From positions 897,001 through 961,000 of the forward strand of contig NC_013854.1 in the NCBI RefSeq assembly GCF_000010725.1: DNA of 64,000 nt, read 5' to 3'. A program made the position numbers and the translations under genes. Positions 58,542 through 64,000 of the stretch are shown one piece after another. Numbering within the stretch: position 1 is the first letter of the stretch; each line of letters starts with the position of its first letter. This DNA comes from Azospirillum sp. B510. GTDB lineage: Bacteria > Pseudomonadota > Alphaproteobacteria > Azospirillales > Azospirillaceae. Under the pieces are notes generated by a model. The model made no database searches. It was not told the origin of the DNA and worked only from the letters and a program-made list of their open reading frames with translations.

Positions 58542-60338
58542 CTATTCCTCGTCCGCATCGTCGAACTCGTCCGTGTCCCACACGGAGCGAGGTTTGGCCG
58601 GCTGGCCGACCGTGCTCGGCTTGAGCGCATTCACCACCGCGTCGACGCCGTCGATTTTGTTCGGCGACATCTCGGCTTCCTTCTTCGGCAGGATCGTTCC
58701 GTCCACCCGCCGGCTGACCACGGCGTTGGAGGCCATCCAGTTCATCACCGGGTTGTTGTCGTGCCGCAGCTTCGACGGCCCAGCCTTCACCCGCGCCTCC
58801 AGTTCCTTCGCCGGATCGGTGACGTTGGTGGCGTTCTTGTGCAGCACCTCGGCGAAAGCCTCGCCGCCGTCGTTCAGCCGGCTTGCCATCATCAGCGCCG
58901 CCGCGAACTGGTCGAAGATCGCCTTGCGGGCACCGTAGCGGCTGCGCCACTCGCGAACCGTCTTCTCCACCTCGGCGTGGTCGACCCAATCGCCGGGCGT
59001 CAGGATCAGGTGGCCCTGCTTCGCCCAGGTCCGGTATGGAGCCGGCCCCTTGCCCTCGGCATGGTCGGGATGCAGAAGCACCGCCTCCGGCAACCAGAAC
59101 CGCGTCTTGATGAGCAGCCGCCCGGCCTTGTCGAATGCGATCAGCGCCAGGGCGGTGATGTCGTCCTTGTCGGCGAGGTCGCCGCCGATCCAGCACTCCA
59201 GCCCGTCGAAGTCCTTCCAATCGAGCGAGTCGTCGCCGCATGCCGACCACTGCGCCATGTTCAGCCAGGCCGAGGCGGCGTTGAGCCAGACGTTCAGGCG
59301 CTTGGTCTTGAACTCGCCCTCGCTGGCGGGGCTGGCCTTCGCCTCCTTCGAGTAGCGCCGCATGCTGTCCAGCGTCGGCGTGACGCCCAGCATCGGGTTC
59401 GCCTTGATCCACACCCGCTCGTCGAAGGGGTCGTCCCCCTCGTCCAGGGTGAAGATGATGCCGAAGTAGTGGTCGGCTTCAAACACCCCCTCCAGCACCT
59501 TGCAGACGAAGGTCCGCTGCTCGTAGCAGACGCCGGCCATGTTGTAGCCGGCGGTGGTGATCGCCCAGATCATCGGGTTCTTGCGGGCGCCGTCCGCAGA
59601 CCGCACCACATCGTAAAGCGCCCGGTCCTTGTGGGCGTGAAGCTCGTCCAGAATGCCGACGTGCGGGTTATGTCCGTCCTGCGTCGACCCCTTGGCGTTG
59701 ATCGTCTGGATATACCCGTCGTTCTCCGAGCAAGTGACCGACCGTGCCCAGGGCGTCACCCCATAGGCTTCCTGCAGGGCCGGCGTCCGCTCCACCATCT
59801 TCTTGGCCGGGTTGAAGACCTTGCGGGCCTGTTCGCCGGTCGTGGCGCCGATGATGATCTGCGGCCCGACCTCCCCCTCGCAGCACAGGCAGTACAGCGC
59901 CACCCCGGCGGTCAGCGTCGACTTCGCACCCTTGCGGGCCATCTCGATGTAGACGCTCGAAAAGCGCCGGTAGCCGTCAGCCTTCCGCCGCCACCCGAAG
60001 ATCGCCGCCAGGATGAAAATCTGCGGCGGCTCCAGGGTGATCGTGCTGCTGTGCCATGTGCCTTCGACGTGCGGCAGCTTCTCGATGAAGTCGCACACGT
60101 CGTTGGCGTGCCAGACATCCCAGCGATAGGGCCAACCCTTCCGCTTCTTGTCGTCCAGGTGCCGCTTGCATGCCAGCCGCACCCACCGGCAGGCGACGAT
60201 CCGCCGGGCCACCACATCGCGGGCGTAACGGTCGGCGATGCCGGCATAGTCGCGGGCGTGGCCGGTGCTGGACTCCTTATCGACGGGTTCCGATGCCGTT
60301 GCGCGCGAACGGGTTTGTCGTTTTGCCGCCATCGCCAC
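58542..60338 (-). CDS. Terminase large subunit
   Basis: Protein of 598 aa. ATPase: Walker-A-like ARKGAKST (134-141), Walker B VGILDELH (227-234), coupling region AITTAGYNM. Nuclease: IGGDLADKDDITALALIA and KIDGVDAVVNALKP near the end. DNA packaging motor and cutting enzyme. It overlaps the small subunit gene by 62 nt, so initiation may be coupled or may use a later start. Confidence 0.95.
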   Translation of the reverse strand: MAMAAKRQTRSRATASEPVDKESSTGHARDYAGIADRYARDVVARRIVACRWVRLACKRHLDDKKRKGWPYRWDVWHANDVCDFIEKLPHVEGTWHSSTITLEPPQIFILAAIFGWRRKADGYRRFSSVYIEMARKGAKSTLTAGVALYCLCCEGEVGPQIIIGATTGEQARKVFNPAKKMVERTPALQEAYGVTPWARSVTCSENDGYIQTINAKGSTQDGHNPHVGILDELHAHKDRALYDVVRSADGARKNPMIWAITTAGYNMAGVCYEQRTFVCKVLEGVFEADHYFGIIFTLDEGDDPFDERVWIKANPMLGVTPTLDSMRRYSKEAKASPASEGEFKTKRLNVWLNAASAWLNMAQWSACGDDSLDWKDFDGLECWIGGDLADKDDITALALIAFDKAGRLLIKTRFWLPEAVLLHPDHAEGKGPAPYRTWAKQGHLILTPGDWVDHAEVEKTVREWRSRYGARKAIFDQFAAALMMASRLNDGGEAFAEVLHKNATNVTDPAKELEARVKAGPSKLRHDNNPVMNWMASNAVVSRRVDGTILPKKEAEMSPNKIDGVDAVVNALKPSTVGQPAKPRSVWDTDEFDDADEE

Positions 60339-60693
60339 CCACCTTCAGCCGGCTCTTCGCACCGAAGATCCCGAACTGTTCGGCCATCTTCCGGGCCTCC
60401 ATCAGGTGCGCGGCAGGCGGGACGCCGCCCGAGCGCCACGCCTCCACGATGGCGCCCTGGAGGTTGCAGTATTGCGCGAACATCGTGCTGTCGCGCTCGG
60501 TCGCCAGCCGGCCGGTCGTTACCCGGCCGATGTCGTCGATCCAAACTTCCTCGCCGGCCGCGGTCAGCCAGTCCGGCTTCGACGGCAAGACGTCGGGTTC
60601 GATCACCTCCACCTTGCCCGCGTCGCGGCATGGCTGGATGGTCCCGCGGGCCGCCTTCGTCGACGGCAGCTCGGGCTTGGGTCCACGCTTCAT
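60277..60693 (-). CDS. Terminase small subunit, P27 family
   Basis: Protein of 138 aa starting MKRGPKPELPSTKAARGTIQPCRDAG, the typical P27 opening (R-G-x-K-P), followed by LPSKPDWLTAAGEEVWIDDIGRV and DSTMFAQYCNLQGAIVEAWRSGG. It recognises the packaging start site. Placed directly upstream of the large subunit and just after a nested palindrome that may be cos. Confidence 0.88.
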   Translation of the reverse strand: MKRGPKPELPSTKAARGTIQPCRDAGKVEVIEPDVLPSKPDWLTAAGEEVWIDDIGRVTTGRLATERDSTMFAQYCNLQGAIVEAWRSGGVPPAAHLMEARKMAEQFGIFGAKSRLKVGGDGGKTTNPFARNGIGTRR

Positions 60694-60713
60694 CGGCGGC
60701 CTCGAATTTTCCA

Positions 60714-60757
60714 GGGGGCCGGAAATTTAAATCGCATGCGCAGAAATTTGGCCCCCC
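60714..60757. repeat. Nested palindrome upstream of terS, candidate cos/packaging site
   Basis: GGGGGCC (60714-60720) plus AAATTT (60723-60728) mirror AAATTT (60744-60749) plus GGCCCCC (60750-60756), around a central CGCATGCG palindrome (60733-60740). It lies between HNH and terS genes, where cos sites of HNH/P27 phages are found. Position of a staggered cut is not determined. Confidence 0.45.
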
Positions 60758-60817
60758 ACCGGTTCCCCGGCCCCGCCCTGGTGGAGATTTCACCCCCTCC
60801 CCCCTACCCCCTGCGGA

Positions 60818-61141
60818 TCAGCCGCGAACCCGCCCGAAAGCCTGATCCCGAGCCGTCCGTTTGCTGTGGTGGGGGTGGCACATGGAGCGGAGGTTCGACC
60901 ATTCCAGCCGCAGGTCCGGGCGTTCCCTGACGCCCTGGATGTGGTCCACGTCCGTGGCTCGCTCCCCGCATCCGGTGACGCAGCACAAGGGGTGCGCCTT
61001 CAGGAACCGCGCCCTGAGCTTCCGCCAATCGCTGTCATAGCCACGGCTGGAGGCGGAGCCTCGCGCCTGATCGTGAGCCTTGCGCTTCTGCTGCGGTGTC
61101 TTCCAACCGGGGGAGCGGAACATCGGGGGGCGTGTGGGCAT
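60818..61141 (-). CDS. HNH endonuclease
   Basis: Protein of 107 aa from ATG 61141 (MPTRPPMFRSPGWKTPQQKRK). HNH motif: CCVTGCGERATDVDHIQGVRERPDLRLEWSNLRSMCHPHHSKRT, with Cys pairs for a structural metal. Small HNH proteins beside P27 terminases assist cos cleavage (HK97 gp74 type). First of the packaging genes. Confidence 0.93.
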   Translation of the reverse strand: MPTRPPMFRSPGWKTPQQKRKAHDQARGSASSRGYDSDWRKLRARFLKAHPLCCVTGCGERATDVDHIQGVRERPDLRLEWSNLRSMCHPHHSKRTARDQAFGRVRG

Positions 61142-61145
61142 GCGG

Positions 61146-61499
61146 TTACTTCCTCCTCCAAGGCGATGTCGCCGCATCCAGTTCCTTCGCGGCGTTCTGG
61201 ATGATCCGCAGCTCGCGCTCCACCACCTCCAGCAGCGGGTTCACGTCCGCCTGATCCTTCCGCTTCACCAGCGGGCCGACGGTGCCGAGCTTGGTCTCCG
61301 CGTCCTCCTTCCGCGCCACTGCGAGGCAGTAGGTGGCAAGGATCGGCAGGTTGAACGGCGTGAGCCGCTGACCCAGAGCTGCGGCCATCTCCTGCCACAC
61401 GGCGCTTGCCCGGCTGTTCGCTGCGACGCTGGCCGGAATGGGATGGGCAACCTGCGCCACTGCCGCGCCCGTGGTTTTCCCTGTGGTGCGTTTCGCCAT
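61146..61499 (-). CDS. Second P27-like terminase small subunit-like protein
   Basis: Protein of 117 aa from ATG 61499 (MAKRTTGKTTGAAVAQVAHP). The core SAVWQEMAAALGQRLTPFNLPILATYCLAVARKEDAETKLG and LLEVVERELRIIQNAAKELD follows the P27 helical pattern (W-x-E, L-x-x-x-D/N, YC-x-x-x-R, R-x-x-x-x-A-A-x-E-L). A separate P27 gene exists at 60277, so this may be a paralogue or a regulator of packaging. Ends 4 nt before the HNH start. Confidence 0.6.
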   Translation of the reverse strand: MAKRTTGKTTGAAVAQVAHPIPASVAANSRASAVWQEMAAALGQRLTPFNLPILATYCLAVARKEDAETKLGTVGPLVKRKDQADVNPLLEVVERELRIIQNAAKELDAATSPWRRK

Positions 61500-61531
61500 G
61501 GTTCCGCCCCCGCTGTAGCCGGCCAAGCGCT

Positions 61532-61777
61532 TCAGGCCGCTGTCCGGGCTTCTGTCGCGCCGACGCGGCCTTCCCGTTCAGCCGTGGTGGTGGGGGCTGG
61601 CGCCGGCGCAGCGAAACCGCCCACGGCACCCACGGCAAGGCACCCGTCGGTAACGCCCCGCAACAGGGGCCGAACGAACCGGGAGGCGTCGGCGTACCCT
61701 TCGGCGACGGCTTGCCGCTCCACCGCGTCCGCCACATCGGCGATGCTCTGGGAAAGGGGCTTGCCTCTCATGATCAC
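61532..61777 (-). CDS. Small prophage hypothetical protein
   Basis: Protein of 81 aa (MIMRGKPLSQSIADVADAVERQAVAEGYADASRFVRPLLRG...). Helical N-terminal half; Ala/Pro-rich C-terminal half. The start overlaps the previous stop (ATGA at 61774-61777). No family recognised. Confidence 0.5.
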   Translation of the reverse strand: MIMRGKPLSQSIADVADAVERQAVAEGYADASRFVRPLLRGVTDGCLAVGAVGGFAAPAPAPTTTAEREGRVGATEARTAA

Positions 61778-62097
61778 GCCACTTCCTTGCGCTCGGTGAG
61801 GACGGCGTGGGTGAGGCTGCGGAGGTCTTCGGCCACAGCCCGCACGTCTTCGGCCACGCCTTCCACGGTGCGGGCGATGGTCGCCATCGAGGCCGCCGTC
61901 TCCGCCTGGGATTGCGCCGTGAGTTCCAGCGCCTTCACCACGGTCCCCGCATCCGGGCCGGGGATCGGTCGGCGGGTCCAGACCAGCAGCCCGAACACCA
62001 CGGTCAGGGCGGCGATGGCGGCAAGCTGGGCGGTTGGGGAAAGCCCGGCAATGTGGGTCAGCGTGGAGCCGACATCGGGCAGGGGGATGTTTTCCAT
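61774..62097 (-). CDS. Small membrane protein with coiled coil
   Basis: Protein of 107 aa from ATG 62097 (MENIPLPDVGSTLTHIAGLS). One helix TAQLAAIAALTVVFGLLVW, then a cytoplasmic coiled coil (SMATIARTVEGVAEDVRAVAEDLRSLTHAVL). It resembles small phage-encoded membrane proteins in the packaging or lysis region. First gene of the leftward late operon in this window. Function unknown. Confidence 0.6.
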   Translation of the reverse strand: MENIPLPDVGSTLTHIAGLSPTAQLAAIAALTVVFGLLVWTRRPIPGPDAGTVVKALELTAQSQAETAASMATIARTVEGVAEDVRAVAEDLRSLTHAVLTERKEVA

Positions 62098-62413
62098 GGG
62101 CGGCGTCCTTCGGGGCGGGTTCTGTGGGGTGAAAGGGGTAGGGGTTAGATCTCTCTCTCCCTCTCCCTCTCTCTTGGATGCAGTCACAAAGTCTGTGACA
62201 GACATTGCGACAGCCGTTGCGGCATGCCCTGTGTCAGGGGTTGTGACCGGGTGTGTCGCGCGTCAGCGACACATGCGGCGGTTGGCCGGAAAATCTCTCC
62301 GAGGTAGCGATTTTCCCTCTCGCTCCTCCGCCGCGCTCTCCGTAGGGTGCAACCAAGGCGAGCGAACAAGCCGCCACGAATTGAACCCCTGATAGCGAAC
62401 CAAGGAGAAAGCC
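62098..62413. promoter_or_regulatory. Divergent control region with operator-like repeats
   Basis: A CT-rich tract (about 62150-62174) lies before the late operon. Then come GTCACA-N5-TGTGAC (62183-62199) overlapping GTCTGT-G-ACAGAC (62191-62203), an 8-bp repeat TGTGTCGC/GCGACACA (62252-62273), and GGAAAATC/GATTTTCC (62288-62316). The last pair also occurs at 26853-26931. AAGGAG lies 8-9 nt before the rightward gene at 62414. Likely early/late promoters and regulator sites. Confidence 0.6.
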
Positions 62414-63112
62414 ATGACCGCCACGTTCACCAGCAAGACCGCCGCTTCCAAGGCCGCCCGTGCTGCCGGTTTCGAGGATGGCACCTTCACCACGGTCCAG
62501 ACCGAGGGCGGTTGGACCTACCAGGGCACCGAGACTCCCCCCACGCTGGCGCTGGTGCCGCCCGCTGGCGAGCAGGGCACCGAGCAGCCGCCGCAGGACG
62601 ACACCGCGACCGGCGGGCAGGCCGACGAGCAGCCCACCCCCGCGCCGCAGGGTGACGCGCTGAAGGCGGCGCCCAAGGTGACCTTCACCGGCTCGGCCTT
62701 CCCCACGGTGGACCACGCCATCGCCTGGGCGAAGTGCGACGGGTTCGCGAAGAACCGCATCAAGGTGGAGCCGGTGCTGGGCGGGTTCCTGTTCCGCCCC
62801 TTGGCGGAGGGGGAGAAATACGAGGCCGCCGGCTCCGCCCCGCGCGCGGCGGGCTCCGGTCCCGCCTTTCCCGCCCCCGGAACGAAAAAGCGAATCCTGA
62901 TCGACATGGTGTGCCGCGAGGGTGGCACGACCATGAAGGAACTGGAGGATGCTGTCGGTTGGAAAAAGTGCAGCGGCACCCTCAACGAGTTGGATGAGAC
63001 CTTCGGCCTCGAACTCGAATACCGGAAGAAGGGCAAGGAAGGTCGCTATTACGGCACCTTCCCGGCGGCCTACGCCCCGGCCAGCGCTGAACCGGAACAG
63101 GCTGCCGCTTGA
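62414..63112 (+). CDS. DUF3489-like prophage protein with winged helix
   Basis: Protein of 232 aa (MTATFTSKTAASKAARAAGFEDGTFT...). A Pro/Gln/Thr linker (residues 45-85) separates an N-terminal part from FTGSAFPTVDHAIAWAKCDGFA. The C-terminal TKKRILIDMVCREGGTTMKELEDAVGWKKCSGTLNELDET is like DUF3489 winged-helix segments. Good Shine-Dalgarno (AAGGAG). First gene of the rightward operon; terminated by the hairpin at 63138. Confidence 0.65.
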   Translation: MTATFTSKTAASKAARAAGFEDGTFTTVQTEGGWTYQGTETPPTLALVPPAGEQGTEQPPQDDTATGGQADEQPTPAPQGDALKAAPKVTFTGSAFPTVDHAIAWAKCDGFAKNRIKVEPVLGGFLFRPLAEGEKYEAAGSAPRAAGSGPAFPAPGTKKRILIDMVCREGGTTMKELEDAVGWKKCSGTLNELDETFGLELEYRKKGKEGRYYGTFPAAYAPASAEPEQAAA

Positions 63113-63137
63113 CGCCACACCCACGGCACCACGCGAA

Positions 63138-63160
63138 GGGGCGGGCTTTCCCGCCCCTTT
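63138..63160 (+). terminator. Rho-independent terminator
   Basis: GGGGCGGG (63138-63145), loop CTTT, CCCGCCCC (63150-63157), then TTTCT. Ends the gene at 62414-63112. Confidence 0.8.
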
Positions 63161-63211
63161 CTGCTGTCCTGATATTCCGTCCAGAAACAGGACGCTTTTT
63201 CTGTTGCGCTG

Positions 63212-63228
63212 TATCCAAAAACTGGATA
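63212..63228 (+). promoter_or_regulatory. Operator-like repeat before the DUF4160 gene
   Basis: TATCCA-AAAAC-TGGATA is a perfect inverted repeat that overlaps a TATAAA -10-like stretch (63226-63231). A second pair, GTCCTG/CAGGAC (about 63166-63193), lies upstream. Consistent with autoregulation of a toxin-antitoxin operon. Confidence 0.5.
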
Positions 63229-63257
63229 TAAATTCTTCATTCACAACGGGGGCGACG

Positions 63258-63527
63258 ATGGGCAAGCTGCTGACGGGTTCAAACTGGTTTCTGGAGGTGC
63301 GCATTCGGGAGCATTTCCCCTGCCACTTCCATGTGATCGGCAAGGACTTCGAGGCGCAGATCGACGTCGAGACCTTGGAACCCATCGTCGGCACCATGCC
63401 CCGCGCCGTGGCGAAGGAGGTTCGGAAATGGGCTGAGGAGAACCGCCAAACGGTCGTCGCCGAATGGAACAAGTGCAACCCGGCGCGCCACTACACCCTC
63501 AAGACGAAGGAGGAACCCAATGAATAA
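63258..63527 (+). CDS. DUF4160 family protein (possible toxin-antitoxin member)
   Basis: Protein of 89 aa from ATG 63258 (MGKLLTGSNWFLEVRIREHFPCHFHVIGKDF). The FPCHFHV motif, EAQIDVETLEPIVGTMPRAVAKEVRKWAEENR and W-N-x-C are the DUF4160 pattern. Such genes are commonly paired with DUF2442 genes and are suspected toxin-antitoxin modules. The stop overlaps the next start (ATGAATAA at 63520-63527). Confidence 0.8.
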   Translation: MGKLLTGSNWFLEVRIREHFPCHFHVIGKDFEAQIDVETLEPIVGTMPRAVAKEVRKWAEENRQTVVAEWNKCNPARHYTLKTKEEPNE

Positions 63528-64000
63528 CCCGCCCCGGATCGAAACGGTGTCCATGAAGGGCACCGTCCTAACCGTCGGATGGCAGGACGGCACCGTCGAT
63601 GACATCGACATCGCCGGTTGGCTTGCAACCCCGGCTCCGCCGGAGGCCGACATCCTGAACGATCCTGCCGTGCTGGCGAACCCGCACGTCGCCCATTGGG
63701 GAACCGTGGTGGCGTGGGACGAGTCCGGGGATGTCGGCATCGACCACCACCACCTCCGGCTTATCGCCGCAGAGCAAAAGCCCTTCGGCCCGTCAGAGCT
63801 TTCGGTGTGGCAGTCGAGCTTGAACCTGTCCAACCAAGGCGCGGCCGCTCTGCTGGGCGTGGGGGTCAGCACCTTCCACACCTACAAGAACGGCTCCACC
63901 ACGATCCCGCCGTCCATCAAGATCGCCTGCCGAGCGATTGCGAAGGACCCGGTTCTGTTCGAGGCGCACTATAAGCCCACCCCGAAGCGAGGGAGGCCGC
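63520..64000 (+). CDS. DUF2442-HTH fusion protein (partial at window end)
   Basis: At least 160 aa, open at base 64000. Starts MNNPPRIETVSMKGTVLTVG with the DUF2442 pattern WQDGTVDDIDIAGWLA, then a spacer with WDESGDVGIDHHHLRLIA, and a helix-turn-helix SVWQSSLNLSNQGAAALLGVGVSTFHTYKNG. A DNA-binding antitoxin partner of the DUF4160 protein is the likely role. AAGGAGG precedes the ATG. Confidence 0.78.
   Translation, partial: MNNPPRIETVSMKGTVLTVGWQDGTVDDIDIAGWLATPAPPEADILNDPAVLANPHVAHWGTVVAWDESGDVGIDHHHLRLIAAEQKPFGPSELSVWQSSLNLSNQGAAALLGVGVSTFHTYKNGSTTIPPSIKIACRAIAKDPVLFEAHYKPTPKRGRP

Noticed and set aside
58107..60845. 912-aa plus-strand frame opposite portal and terminase
   Set aside because: Antisense shadow of well-supported packaging genes; no motif.

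Overview
The window is about 66% GC and looks like an Azospirillum-type alphaproteobacterium. The reasons are a methanobactin operon of the Azospirillum kind, a cobalamin-riboswitch CbiM gene, plasmid-style ParB/ArdC/strawberry-notch genes, and a long siphovirus prophage. Organism identity is an inference; no rRNA, tRNA or CRISPR array was found. || 1-12.8 kb is a metal and respiration island. The end of mbnP overlaps mbnH. An AT-rich leader with a palindrome and a -35-like hexamer follows, then mbnA (31-aa precursor ending in a CCGSCC core), mbnB, mbnC and a MATE exporter (mbnM), with GTGA overlaps at mbnB/C and mbnC/M. The operon converges on cydX, whose leftward operon cydP-cydA-cydB-cydX encodes the copper-free bd quinol oxidase. 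Upstream of cydP on the same strand lie three DUF2946 genes around a decayed TonB-dependent receptor, and a CbiM-like permease behind a cobalamin riboswitch. A fourth DUF2946 gene runs the other way. A shared copper-starvation logic (copper scavenging plus a copper-independent oxidase) is an inference. || 12.8-23.7 kb holds a DUF2244 gene, then an 847-bp IS5/IS427-type element that cuts off a strawberry-notch-like gene; the rest of that gene is not on the other side. Next come plasmid or ICE accessory genes (DUF6117, an unknown, a large ParB-like protein, an ArdC-like antirestriction protein). An AAA-ATPase/subtilase pair of the IetAS type follows; the protease gene has an apparent one-base loss in a C run near its 5' end. 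|| 23.7-64.0 kb is a prophage that continues past the window. From the left: a leftward block of small unknown genes, a non-coding control region, a Cro/CI-type repressor with TTAGC operators, and, divergent from it, a periplasmic solute-binding protein. Then come unknowns, YgjV-like and ribbon-helix-helix proteins. The late operon is leftward: HNH - small terminase - large terminase - portal - ClpP-type protease - HK97 capsid - connectors - tail tube - G/GT chaperones with a -1 frameshift site - 2884-aa tape measure - tail tip - 1351-aa LamG fibre - lysozyme - holin. Hairpins with T runs separate several late genes. A low-GC gene (48374-48892) is inserted in the opposite direction. At the right edge an operator-rich region drives a rightward operon with a DUF4160/DUF2442-HTH pair.
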